Below are positions 50,873 through 58,879 of a DNA stretch of 64,000 bases, piece after piece. Made by a program: the position numbers and the translations under genes. The first letter of the stretch is position 1. Every line of letters starts with the position of its first letter. The stretch covers positions 36,828-100,827 of the IMG/VR virus record IMGVR_UViG_3300025401_000016; one strand, given 5' to 3'. Below the pieces are notes generated by a model. That model worked only from the letters and a program-made list of their open reading frames with translations, made no database searches and was not told the origin of the DNA. The DNA is from a virus.

Positions 50873-52341
50873 TGCGTGAGTTAATGGATTTAGAATCTTG
50901 GGTTAATAACGTCATCTTAGAAAAAACTTCTAATATGTTAGGTACTCAAATAAAGGGAAAGGCAGATAGACCTTTATCCAGAAAAATAGATATATTATAC
51001 AAAGCAGAAAAGGCACACCCTGAGTTAAGCCCAGAACAAGCGTTGGCATTGTATATGAATGACCAGCTTGTAGATAATGAAAAATTAGATTTTGCACAAA
51101 ACAAAATCATTAATCAACAAAAACGTGATAATGAAAAACTGCGTAGGTCATTACAGGATCTAAGTTCTGAATTACATGACCATGAGCGCCAAGCACAAGA
51201 AACAGATCGTGAAGTTGCAAGATTAAAAGACTTAAGTGCTAAACTAAAACCAGCAGGTGAAATAGCTAGAGTTGCCGCTAAAGCAAACGCTGACCAAGTT
51301 CAATCAATGCTCAAAGATTTAGAGCAAGTAAAAAACAATCCAAAAATTAATGACCAACAATTCAAAGAAATTTCTGACAAAGTAAAACAATTACAAAATT
51401 CAGGTACCGGTAAAGAAGTTGAAAAAACACAAGAAACGTTAAAGGTTCTTGCTAATGCTCAAGAATTAGGTAAAGAACAATATGATAGAGCATTGGATGC
51501 ATTGGAAAAATCATACAGAGAAAACATAGCCAAAGAAAAAAGATTCCAAGCTAGTACTAAAAGAAATGCAGATATGAAAGGTTCTTGGGGTATTAAGTTT
51601 AAAGACTTAAATGACAAGATTAAACAAATAGAAGCCAAAGCTGATTCCGTGAAAGATTTGGATGATTTTTATAATGGCGTATTAGCCAGAGCTGATGATG
51701 TGGAATCTAAAACAGAACAATTAGAAAATACTGCATATCAATTACAAGATCAAGTTGAGCGATTATATGATTTAATTGCCAAAGTTAATAACATAAATCC
51801 TCCTAAATTTAAAATACCACAACATCCTGAAAGTAATATACCTCCGCCTTTATTTCAACAAAATCAAGCGGATAATGAACCAGAAGTTTCAGCCAATGAT
51901 CCAAAAAATGAACCAGAAGTTTCAGCCAATGATCCAAAAACTGATTTAATCAATCAAGAAAAATTGGCAGAAAATGATCCAATGATAACATTTACAGATG
52001 AAGAACCTCAGGGTTATGATAACATGATAGAAAATGCTATTGATGATTTAATACCTTGGTTCGCAAAGGAGTATCCTGAATATATAAACAAATTTCCAGA
52101 AGATCAAATCAGACAAATTATGCGTAGGACCATAGGCGCAGGACTTATGATATATGGTTCTTCCCCTACCAAGGATGAAATTTTTAGATATTTAGAAAGA
52201 GTTATAGTATTACTCAACAGAGAGGCTGGAATAGTAAAAGTGCAGGTACCTGTAAGATATTCAAAACAACAAAAACTGAAATTTCAAGAATCATTATTAC
52301 AGAATTTTTCTAATGATTTGGATAAACTAACTAAAATCTAA
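50872..52341 (+). CDS. Long coiled-coil protein with 11-residue tandem repeat (489 aa)
   Basis: The start overlaps the preceding stop by one base (TAATG). Residues about 75-320 are nearly continuous charged heptad sequence (D-N-E-K-L-R-R-S-L-Q-D-L, E-R-Q-A-Q-E-T-D-R-E-V-A-R-L). A Pro-rich linker with two identical 11-residue repeats follows (N-E-P-E-V-S-A-N-D-P-K), then a globular C-terminal domain with W-F-A-K-E-Y-P-E-Y. No membrane helix. Structure suggests a tether or scaffold; function unknown. Confidence 0.65.
   Translation: MRELMDLESWVNNVILEKTSNMLGTQIKGKADRPLSRKIDILYKAEKAHPELSPEQALALYMNDQLVDNEKLDFAQNKIINQQKRDNEKLRRSLQDLSSELHDHERQAQETDREVARLKDLSAKLKPAGEIARVAAKANADQVQSMLKDLEQVKNNPKINDQQFKEISDKVKQLQNSGTGKEVEKTQETLKVLANAQELGKEQYDRALDALEKSYRENIAKEKRFQASTKRNADMKGSWGIKFKDLNDKIKQIEAKADSVKDLDDFYNGVLARADDVESKTEQLENTAYQLQDQVERLYDLIAKVNNINPPKFKIPQHPESNIPPPLFQQNQADNEPEVSANDPKNEPEVSANDPKTDLINQEKLAENDPMITFTDEEPQGYDNMIENAIDDLIPWFAKEYPEYINKFPEDQIRQIMRRTIGAGLMIYGSSPTKDEIFRYLERVIVLLNREAGIVKVQVPVRYSKQQKLKFQESLLQNFSNDLDKLTKI
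51874..51939 (+). repeat. Perfect 33-bp tandem duplication
   Basis: Two identical 33-bp units (51874-51906 and 51907-51939) keep frame and encode the 11-residue repeat. Their identity at DNA level indicates recent slippage or duplication. Confidence 0.95.
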
Positions 52342-52386
52342 TTTAACCAAAAATACCCTTAAAAAAGTATATTTACCCACAAAGGT

Positions 52387-52394
52387 GATAAATA
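52387..52394 (+). promoter_or_regulatory. Late promoter GATAAATA upstream of gp32
   Basis: Seven of eight bases match. It lies 3 bp before the -35 box of the sigma-70 promoter for the same gene, giving gp32 both early and late control. Confidence 0.55.
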
Positions 52395-52397
52395 CTA

Positions 52398-52425
52398 TTG
52401 ACACTCTGAGAAAGTATGTTATACT
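52398..52425 (+). promoter_or_regulatory. Sigma-70 promoter of gp32
   Basis: TTGACA (52398-52403), 16-bp spacer, TATACT (52420-52425). Confidence 0.8.
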
Positions 52426-52440
52426 CTTTCATGTGTTAGT

Positions 52441-52454
52441 CACATAATTATGTG
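52441..52454 (+). promoter_or_regulatory. Perfect palindrome in the gp32 leader
   Basis: CACATAATTATGTG, a 14-bp palindrome about 10-15 nt into the predicted mRNA and 43 nt before the ATG. T4 gp32 controls its own translation by binding a leader structure; a similar role here is possible. Confidence 0.5.
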
Positions 52455-52497
52455 TGGCGACTATTAAAAACAAAGACCAACTTAAGGATATTATATT

Positions 52498-53502
52498 ATG
52501 GCATCATTAGCAGAAATTCGTGCACGTATTGCGGCACAAGAAAACAAATCAAACAACACTGGTTCTAACAACCAGCAATCAGATAACTCAATCTACCCCC
52601 ACTGGAATATGGATGAAGGCGCAACAGCGACTATTCGTTTCTTGCCAGATGCAGATCCAAAGAATCAATTCTTTTGGGTAGAAAGACAAATTATCAAACT
52701 TACATTCAATGGTGTAAAAGGTGATCAAAACGTAAAGCAAATTCAAGTACAAGTTCCTTGTATTGAAATGTATGACCCTTCACTTTCTTGCCCAATCTTG
52801 GCAGAAGTTCGTCCATGGTATAAAGACGAATCATTGAAAGAAATGGCTAACAAATATTGGAAGAAACGTAGTTATCTATTTCAAGGTTTTGTTCGTCAAA
52901 ATCCTATTGCAGAAGATAAAACTCCTGCAAATCCAATTCGTAGATTTATCATTAGCCCACAAATTATTCCTCTTATCAAAACAGGTTTGATGGATCCAGA
53001 GCTACTAGATTTACCAACAGACTATACTAAAGGTCTTGACTTTGTTATTCGTAAAACAAGCAAAGGTGGTTATGCTGATTATGGTACGAGCGGTTTTGCA
53101 CGCCGTGAATCAGCACTAACAGATGCAGAACAATCAGCAATTGATAGTTTTGGTTTGTATAACCTATCTGACTTTTTGCCAAAGCGTCCTGGTGATGCTG
53201 AATTGCGCATTATGAAAGAAATGTTTGAAGCATCAGTAGATGGTCAACCATATGACTTAGAGCGTTGGGGCAATTATTATCGTCCATATGGTCTAGCAGC
53301 ACCAGAAGGTGTAACAACAGATAAACAAACAAGTGTAAATGATTCACATAATATATCTACACCTGTAAATACACCTGTGATGGATGATGAACCAGAAGCA
53401 ACTACATCTCCAGTTGTAGTTCCTAAAGCAGCGGTTAGTACAGATAAAGCACAAGACATTCTAGCAATGATTCGTGCAAGAAGTGCTAAAACACAAGCCT
53501 AA
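52498..53502 (+). CDS. Single-stranded DNA-binding protein, T4 gp32-like (334 aa)
   Basis: The leader has AAGGATATTATATT before ATG 52498. The N-terminus M-A-S-L-A-E-I-R-A-R-I-A is the cooperativity (B) segment; the core has I-Y-P-H-W-N-M, R-F-L-P-D-A-D and W-V-E-R-Q, as in gp32 of T4-like phages. The Pro/Thr/Val-rich acidic tail (about 285-325) is the interaction tail. Only V-P-C-I-E-M-Y and L-S-C-P-I contribute Cys, and no Cys-x2-Cys is present, so the zinc site of T4 gp32 seems to be missing. gp32 coats ssDNA for replication and recombination and is followed by uvsX and uvsY. Confidence 0.93.
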   Translation: MASLAEIRARIAAQENKSNNTGSNNQQSDNSIYPHWNMDEGATATIRFLPDADPKNQFFWVERQIIKLTFNGVKGDQNVKQIQVQVPCIEMYDPSLSCPILAEVRPWYKDESLKEMANKYWKKRSYLFQGFVRQNPIAEDKTPANPIRRFIISPQIIPLIKTGLMDPELLDLPTDYTKGLDFVIRKTSKGGYADYGTSGFARRESALTDAEQSAIDSFGLYNLSDFLPKRPGDAELRIMKEMFEASVDGQPYDLERWGNYYRPYGLAAPEGVTTDKQTSVNDSHNISTPVNTPVMDDEPEATTSPVVVPKAAVSTDKAQDILAMIRARSAKTQA

Positions 53503-53510
53503 TAGGAAAA

Positions 53511-53530
53511 TAGGGAACAACAGTTCCCTA
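53511..53530 (+). terminator. Hairpin after gp32
   Basis: TAGGGAAC-AACA-GTTCCCTA, an 8-bp stem, followed by TCTTAAGGAG rather than a T run. It may attenuate or mark an mRNA 3' end; the AAGGAG is the next gene's ribosome binding site. Confidence 0.6.
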
Positions 53531-53548
53531 TCTTAAGGAGATCAACAT

Positions 53549-53779
53549 ATGACAATGCCAGACGAAAGATACCGTGCCATTAAGCAAGGTAAAAAACTAT
53601 TAGAAGAACTATGTGATCCTGGTAAAACACCTAGGGTACCAAGCATAGTACGTGACAGGGCAAGAGGTGCACTACGTCATTATCCAAGCGATTATGATTT
53701 GGATGTCATGGCCACACAATGTCCCGATCTACTAGACAAACAACCATTTAGTGTGTACACTAACAATGTGCACAGATGA
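53549..53779 (+). CDS. BPSL0761-like small protein (76 aa)
   Basis: AAGGAG precedes the ATG. The sequence M-T-M-P-D-E-R-Y-R-A-I followed by L-L-E-E-L-C-D-P and V-R-D-R-A-R-G-A-L-R-H-Y-P matches the pattern of the BPSL0761 family of small betaproteobacterial and phage proteins (memory, not searched). The function of the family is unknown. It sits between gp32 and uvsX. It hints at a betaproteobacterial host. Confidence 0.7.
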   Translation: MTMPDERYRAIKQGKKLLEELCDPGKTPRVPSIVRDRARGALRHYPSDYDLDVMATQCPDLLDKQPFSVYTNNVHR

Positions 53780-53803
53780 TACATACAAACAAGAGAGAAA
53801 TAG

Positions 53804-54865
53804 ATGAAACCGTTCGATATAGGTAAATTTAGAAAAGAAATAACAAAGAGCATTGAAGGACTAAGCATTGGATTTAACGACCCCACTGATTGGATATCTA
53901 CAGGAAATTTTGCACTTAATTATCTTATTAGTGGTGATTTCAACAAAGGCGTGCCTTTGGGTAAAGTTACTGTATTTGCTGGAGAAAGCGGTAGTGGAAA
54001 AAGCTTTATTTGTTCAGGAAATCTTGTACGACATGCACAAGAACAAGGAATCTATGTGGTGCTCATTGATTCGGAGAATGCGTTAGACGAAAAATGGCTA
54101 CATGCATTGGGAGTAGATACAGATGAAAGTAAATTGTTAAAATTGAATATGGCTATGATTGATGATGTAGCAAAAACAATTACAAAATTTGTATCAGACT
54201 ACAAAGCAATGCCGCAAGAAGATCGTCCTAAAGTATTATTCATTATTGATAGCTTAGGTATGATGTTAACACCTACTGATGTGAATCAATTTGAATCAGG
54301 TGATATGAAAGGTGACATGGGTCGTAAGCCCAAAGCACTAGCCGCGCTTGTTCGTAATTGCGTTAACATGTTTGGTAATTTGAACATTGGACTAGTTGCA
54401 ACCAATCACACATATGCAAGTCAAGATATGTTTGATCCTGATGATAAAATTTCAGGTGGACAAGGCTTTATCTATGCAAGTAGCATTGTAGTTGCTATGA
54501 AGAAATTGAAACTAAAAGAAGACGAAGATGGTAACAAAGTAAGTGAAGTACGTGGTATTCGTAGTGCATGTAAGATTATGAAAACACGTTATGCTAAACC
54601 CTTTGAAAGTGTGCAAGTTAAGATTCCGTATGAAACAGGTATGAGTCCTTACTCAGGTTTGTTAGATATGATTGAGAAGGCTGAGCTTGTTAAAAAAGAA
54701 GGAAACAGTTTAGTGTACACAACACTAGATGGTGAAATCATTAAGAAGTTTCGCAAAGCATGGGAAGCAAATACAGATGGTTGTCTAGACAAGGTTATGG
54801 CTGAATATGGTCAAAGAGTAAATCCAGTTACAACCACCGAAGAAGTAGCAGAAGAGGTAAATTAA
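53804..54865 (+). CDS. uvsX: UvsX RecA-like recombinase (353 aa)
   Basis: Walker A is G-E-S-G-S-G-K-S (60-67), Walker B is in V-L-F-I-I-D-S-L-G-M, and the L2-like loop contains K-I-S-G-G-Q-G-F. Length and order match UvsX of T4-like phages, close to the 390 residues of T4. It forms filaments on ssDNA and performs strand exchange in recombination-dependent replication. It has a short leader (A-G-A-G-A-G before the ATG) and is followed within a few bases by the acidic small gene and UvsY-like gene. Confidence 0.96.
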   Translation: MKPFDIGKFRKEITKSIEGLSIGFNDPTDWISTGNFALNYLISGDFNKGVPLGKVTVFAGESGSGKSFICSGNLVRHAQEQGIYVVLIDSENALDEKWLHALGVDTDESKLLKLNMAMIDDVAKTITKFVSDYKAMPQEDRPKVLFIIDSLGMMLTPTDVNQFESGDMKGDMGRKPKALAALVRNCVNMFGNLNIGLVATNHTYASQDMFDPDDKISGGQGFIYASSIVVAMKKLKLKEDEDGNKVSEVRGIRSACKIMKTRYAKPFESVQVKIPYETGMSPYSGLLDMIEKAELVKKEGNSLVYTTLDGEIIKKFRKAWEANTDGCLDKVMAEYGQRVNPVTTTEEVAEEVN

Positions 54866-54866
54866 A

Positions 54867-55121
54867 ATGAATGACTTGAGTTTTGTAGCAGAAGTATGGG
54901 ATACATTAAGAACGCATATTGATTTAAATGATCGTGATGATGCAGCTGATTCATTAATTACATTACTAATTGAAAACAACTATGAGCCAGATGATATCAA
55001 GGATGCTTTTCGCGGTGACAAAGATATTGGCATTGCACTAAAATATTATGCAGATCAGCATGATGTTGAAGAAGATTATGATGAAGAAGATGATTTGGAC
55101 CATGACGAAGATTGGAACTAA
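54867..55121 (+). CDS. Small acidic protein between uvsX and uvsY (84 aa)
   Basis: The ATG is one base after the uvsX stop. The C-terminus is extremely acidic (about 67-84, mostly Asp and Glu); the middle contains D-D-A-A-D-S-L-I-T-L-L-I-E-N-N. I associate such small proteins with T4-like cyanophages. DNA mimicry or a chaperone-like tail are possible. It is placed in the uvsX-uvsY unit, so a recombination link is plausible but not shown. Confidence 0.6.
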   Translation: MNDLSFVAEVWDTLRTHIDLNDRDDAADSLITLLIENNYEPDDIKDAFRGDKDIGIALKYYADQHDVEEDYDEEDDLDHDEDWN

Positions 55122-55580
55122 ATGTCTAATTGGTATACAAGGGTTAGCGGTGACTTATCGCTAATACCTGACTTCATTACTTACTATGAATCAGAATTGG
55201 CATTAGCTAAAAAAGATGTAAGTATACATGGCAATCTTGAAAAGAATATATCATCATTGCCGGGTATAACTGAACAACGATTTTATCAATTGCAAGAGAT
55301 TGAGGCTGTACTTAATTATCTCAATATTCAATTAAGAAAGATTCGTAGAAAATGGTTTCAAAAATATCTAGAAGCATATAATAGGCAACTTACCAGCCGT
55401 GATGCTGAAAAATATGTAGATGGTGAACAAGAAGTGATTGATTACGAAACTCTAATCAATGAAGTAGCATTATTGCGTAATCGTTGGTTAGGTATCATGA
55501 AAGGTCTAGAGAGTAAGAATTTTATGTTAGGTCATAATGTAAGATTAAGAACTGCTGGGATGGAAGATATAACACTATGA
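55122..55580 (+). CDS. uvsY: UvsY-like recombination mediator (152 aa)
   Basis: ATG directly follows the previous stop. The protein is helical and basic with I-R-R-K-W-F-Q-K-Y-L and R-N-R-W-L-G-I-M-K-G-L-E-S-K-N-F, and an ending N-V-R-L-R-T-A-G-M-E. T4 UvsY is 137 residues of the same character and helps load UvsX on gp32-coated DNA. Gene order (gp32, uvsX, uvsY) supports the call; the sequence motif is only partly diagnostic. Confidence 0.75.
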   Translation: MSNWYTRVSGDLSLIPDFITYYESELALAKKDVSIHGNLEKNISSLPGITEQRFYQLQEIEAVLNYLNIQLRKIRRKWFQKYLEAYNRQLTSRDAEKYVDGEQEVIDYETLINEVALLRNRWLGIMKGLESKNFMLGHNVRLRTAGMEDITL

Positions 55581-56389
55581 GTATAACAATGAATTCACAA
55601 GGTATGGGTCTCAGTATCAGTAATGGTATTACATTATCTAGCCCGTCAACCAACCCCTTTAATTCTGGTATGATATTTTCATCACTAAACAGTGGATTGT
55701 TTACCAGTACTTATTCAAATCAAAGTAACGAGAATTATAAAAAATATGAAATATATGATTTGAATGAAGATTTATTAGTACTAAGTTGTGTGGCAAAAAG
55801 ATTAAGAGAAACTAAACAAATTTATGCTCCAAATGATAACTATTTACTAGATCCTATGTTCTTTAGGGAAGTTTCAACCGAAGATAGAAACAAAGCTGAA
55901 ATCATAAGAGATTACTATAGTAAAAAAATTATGATGTTAAAGCTTAAAGGAACAAAACTCACACACTTTAGAGAAGACTTGAACAAGTTTATACATGGTG
56001 ATGGAACTAAAGTAACTGAAGATTTGTTTCAGTTAGTATATAGACTGCCTGAATTTTATGAGTATGATACTGGCTTTGAAGATATCTACAGAAATAGTGA
56101 ATGTGAACTAAAGATAAAGACCCCACCCACTATAGAAAGTTTCATACTAAAACCAATTGGTAAACTGAATAAAAAAACAAAAGCAAACAAAACAACAGAG
56201 TATTGGTTCAAAACAGACTATAATGCACTAGCAATGGTAGCAGTATACCCTAAAAATGAGTTACTTTCTATTTGGGATCGACTTTTTGAAACTAAAAGTA
56301 CTATGAAAATCAAAGGTAAATCCTTTGTTAAACACATTGATGAAAATGAATACTTAAGTATTAAAAAGTGGGAATTAACCGAAATTTGA
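55577..56389 (+). CDS. Hypothetical protein (270 aa)
   Basis: ATGA overlap with the uvsY-like gene. The first 55 residues are Ser/Asn/Gly-rich and probably disordered; the rest is mixed with charged helices (E-D-L-L-V-L-S-C-V-A-K-R-L-R-E) and Y-W-F-K-T-D-Y-N-A-L-A-M-V. No catalytic motif, membrane span or known family was recognised. The stop codon sits in the next promoter's -35 box. Position suggests early or middle expression with recombination genes. Confidence 0.6.
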   Translation: MSITMNSQGMGLSISNGITLSSPSTNPFNSGMIFSSLNSGLFTSTYSNQSNENYKKYEIYDLNEDLLVLSCVAKRLRETKQIYAPNDNYLLDPMFFREVSTEDRNKAEIIRDYYSKKIMMLKLKGTKLTHFREDLNKFIHGDGTKVTEDLFQLVYRLPEFYEYDTGFEDIYRNSECELKIKTPPTIESFILKPIGKLNKKTKANKTTEYWFKTDYNALAMVAVYPKNELLSIWDRLFETKSTMKIKGKSFVKHIDENEYLSIKKWELTEI

Positions 56390-56414
56390 CAATAAATCAC
56401 ATTGGCTATATAAT
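56386..56414 (+). promoter_or_regulatory. Consensus sigma-70 promoter overlapping a stop codon
   Basis: TTGACA (56386-56391), 17-bp spacer, TATAAT (56409-56414); the TGA of the preceding gene (56387-56389) lies inside the -35 box. Confidence 0.92.
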
Positions 56415-56444
56415 ACATGTATTGATTGATTAAAGGAGTTGAAC

Positions 56445-56648
56445 ATGTCAAAAGTAGCAAATCAGTATGAATTTAAAACTGCATTAAATGAGTTTGATGT
56501 GGCATCATTAGAAAAATATAGCTATGCATTTACTGCAGGTTACTATAATTCTTTGTTAGATGCTATGTTCAAGGAACTTCCTGCTACAAAGCAAAAGTTG
56601 TTTTTGAATCAAATTACAAGAAGTGTTGTATCTTTACAACAAGAATAA
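56445..56648 (+). CDS. Small hypothetical protein (67 aa)
   Basis: I start at ATG 56445, with AAAGGAG 6 nt upstream. The protein is helical, with Y-E-F-K-T-A-L-N-E-F-D and L-P-A-T-K-Q-K-L-F-L-N-Q-I. Its own consensus promoter implies strong early expression. No family recognised. The next promoter follows one base after its stop. Confidence 0.65.
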   Translation: MSKVANQYEFKTALNEFDVASLEKYSYAFTAGYYNSLLDAMFKELPATKQKLFLNQITRSVVSLQQE

Positions 56649-56649
56649 T

Positions 56650-56678
56650 TTGACAATAAAACGGTTCTTTGCTATAAT
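56650..56678 (+). promoter_or_regulatory. Consensus sigma-70 promoter
   Basis: TTGACA (56650-56655), 17-bp spacer, TATAAT (56673-56678), just after a stop codon and 34 nt before the ATPase ATG. Confidence 0.92.
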
Positions 56679-56712
56679 ACTTGTATTGATTAACAAACAC
56701 AGGAGCTTTTTG

Positions 56713-57744
56713 ATGACTACAGTTTCAGTTAAATTTGGTGAGTATCGCAATCAAGCAGTTGTTAACAAAAGTTTTACCTTAGTTAAAGGGTTTCAAACAG
56801 GTAAAAAAGGTGCGTATATTACAGTCAAAAATGAAGGTAATTTTCCGCAAGTTGATATTGAAAATGTAAAAATCAAAGTAAACAGTATACATGACATTGA
56901 ATTTAAAGAAGGGGTAGATATGACACAGACAGTTGAATTTAAAGCAAAGACAGCAACAGTTACAGAAACTGATGAGCAAGCAATGGACCGTATTGCAACA
57001 CGATTTGCAGTATTGGATGAAATGTCAAAAGCGGCCATTAATGGTGACATTCGTGCTATGATTGTATCAGGCCCTCCTGGTGTAGGTAAGAGTTATGGTG
57101 TAGAGTTACAATTGGAAAAAGCAAGTATGTTTGACAAGCTTGCAGGTAAGAAAGTGCGTTTTACAATTGTAAAAGGTGCAATGACTGCTCTTGGATTGTA
57201 TGCACAATTGTATAGATATTCCGATAGTAAAAATGTGTTAGTGTTTGATGACTGTGATTCAGTTTTTCAAGATGATTTGGCATTGAACATTCTTAAGGCT
57301 GCCCTTGATTCAGGTAAGCGTAGAAAGATTTGCTGGAATAGTGATTCACGACTATTGAGACAAGAAGGTATCCCTGATAGTTTCAACTTCAATGGTAGTG
57401 CTGTGTTCATTACAAACTTGAAATTCTCAAGTATTAAAAGCAAGAAATTGCAAGATCACTTGGAGGCACTTGAGTCACGTTGTCACTTCTTAGATTTGAC
57501 AATTGATAGTGAGCGTGACAAGTTGTTGCGTATTAAGCAAGTGCATAGGGATGCTGACGGTGGTTTGTTCAAAGACTATGATTTTGATGGTAATCAACCT
57601 CAAGAAATCTTAGAGTTCATGGAACAAAATTTACCTAGACTACGTGAATTAAGTTTGCGTATGTGTTTGAAAATTGCAGACTTAGTTAAGATTAGCCCTA
57701 CTAACTGGAAAAATCTTGCAGTTAGTACTTGCATGACTAGATAA
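56713..57744 (+). CDS. AAA+ ATPase (343 aa)
   Basis: I start at ATG 56713, with AGGAG 8 nt upstream. The first 85 residues are a separate beta-rich region without known motif. Walker A is G-P-P-G-V-G-K-S (120-127), Walker B V-L-V-F-D-D-C-D (175-182), and a sensor region A-V-F-I-T-N-L-K follows, with E-S-R-C as likely arginine finger. Phages of this type carry AAA ATPases with unknown clients. A strong promoter and terminator bracket the gene, so it is a single-gene unit. Confidence 0.88.
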   Translation: MTTVSVKFGEYRNQAVVNKSFTLVKGFQTGKKGAYITVKNEGNFPQVDIENVKIKVNSIHDIEFKEGVDMTQTVEFKAKTATVTETDEQAMDRIATRFAVLDEMSKAAINGDIRAMIVSGPPGVGKSYGVELQLEKASMFDKLAGKKVRFTIVKGAMTALGLYAQLYRYSDSKNVLVFDDCDSVFQDDLALNILKAALDSGKRRKICWNSDSRLLRQEGIPDSFNFNGSAVFITNLKFSSIKSKKLQDHLEALESRCHFLDLTIDSERDKLLRIKQVHRDADGGLFKDYDFDGNQPQEILEFMEQNLPRLRELSLRMCLKIADLVKISPTNWKNLAVSTCMTR

Positions 57745-57768
57745 CTTACTCTCTCCAAAAAGAGTTTT

Positions 57769-57794
57769 ATAGGGACTTCGGTCCCTATTTTTTT
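57769..57794 (+). terminator. Rho-independent terminator
   Basis: ATAGGGAC-TTCG-GTCCCTAT hairpin (57769-57788) with a T run to 57794. Confidence 0.92.
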
Positions 57795-57804
57795 ACCTAT
57801 ATGC

Positions 57805-57832
57805 TTGAAATACTTATTTTTTATGTTATAAT
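57805..57832 (+). promoter_or_regulatory. Sigma-70 promoter with leaderless start
   Basis: TTGAAA (57805-57810), 16-bp spacer, TATAAT (57827-57832). The ATG at 57839 is 7 nt after the -10 box, exactly where transcription is expected to start. Confidence 0.75.
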
Positions 57833-57838
57833 GTTTGT

Positions 57839-58879
57839 ATGAAACCTAGTACTAAAGAACAACTTATATTTTATATGTCTAATAAACTTAGTTTAGGTAC
57901 GTATGATAAAAAGTTTATAAATAATATCCTTGGTAAACAACATATTACTACCAATCAAGCAACCTTGTTGGATAAGATTATTATACGTTATCATAAGCAA
58001 TTTTTAAAAAATGAATTGAATAGTGAAGAACTAGTAAAACTGCCTTGGGCAAAAGATCCTATACAAAGTTTACCTGAATATACTGAAAGTTATATATCTA
58101 TACAAGAAGATACTATAATTTTAAAAACTCCCTATAATGCTAGCTATGTAAAAGAAATTAAAAAATTACCCTATACACTTACATGGAATAAGACAGATAC
58201 TGATAAGTATTGGTCGGTTGTATTCTGTACTGAAACATTGAAACAAGTTATAGATATTACAGAAAAGCATTATAGCAAAATTAACTATTGTGAAAAGACC
58301 AAAGAAATTATTAACTATCTTTCTTACTTTGAAGATTGTAAGTATTGGAATCCAACACTAGTTTATAGAAATGATAGATACATGTTGTTTGCAGCAAATG
58401 AACCTTTGTACAATAGATTAACTGATGAATTGAATAACATAGATATACTTGCTATATCAAGGTTGGTAATGTTTGGCGTAAGTATGGATGAAAGTGTTAA
58501 ACTGCACCTAGTAGATTTATTAAAAGATGAAGAAAAGGTAAACTTTATACTTTCGGCAAATGTCGATATAGACATACATGAGTTGCCCTTGCTATTTGAA
58601 AATCTTTCTGTCATTCAAAGCGATTTTGTAATTTTGGGTCCAACCATAACTCGCAAACTAAGTGTAAAAGAAAAAATAAAAAATAAACTTGTTGAAAAAA
58701 ATATTTCTTTTGCTTGGTTAGAGTCTAAGACTATAGCAGAAAGTCACAAAATAAATATCTCTGATTATAAATCAGTAGTATTCTTAGATTTTGGTATCTC
58801 TACTTTTGTAAACTCACCTATACAAGTACCATGGTCTAAACATATTAGACTTGTCAACAACACACCAATACAATTATGA
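57839..58879 (+). CDS. Hypothetical protein coupled to UvsW (346 aa)
   Basis: The gene starts at the predicted transcription start of its own promoter and overlaps uvsW by 4 nt (ATGA). It is rich in Lys, Ile, Asn and Leu. A middle part (I-L-K-T-P-Y-N-A-S-Y-V-K-E-I-K-K, then W-S-V-V-F-C-T-E-T-L-K) is of the beta-alpha kind seen in HARP-like accessory domains of SNF2 helicases; this likeness is weak. No ATPase motif. Coupling suggests that it works with UvsW or its DNA substrate. Confidence 0.6.
   Translation: MKPSTKEQLIFYMSNKLSLGTYDKKFINNILGKQHITTNQATLLDKIIIRYHKQFLKNELNSEELVKLPWAKDPIQSLPEYTESYISIQEDTIILKTPYNASYVKEIKKLPYTLTWNKTDTDKYWSVVFCTETLKQVIDITEKHYSKINYCEKTKEIINYLSYFEDCKYWNPTLVYRNDRYMLFAANEPLYNRLTDELNNIDILAISRLVMFGVSMDESVKLHLVDLLKDEEKVNFILSANVDIDIHELPLLFENLSVIQSDFVILGPTITRKLSVKEKIKNKLVEKNISFAWLESKTIAESHKINISDYKSVVFLDFGISTFVNSPIQVPWSKHIRLVNNTPIQL

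Noticed and set aside
51874-51939. CRISPR-like repeats
   Set aside because: Only two adjacent units without spacers, in frame inside a coding gene.
56623-56712. Long N-terminal extension of the AAA ATPase
   Set aside because: It would read through the upstream sigma-70 promoter; ATG 56713 has a proper ribosome binding site.
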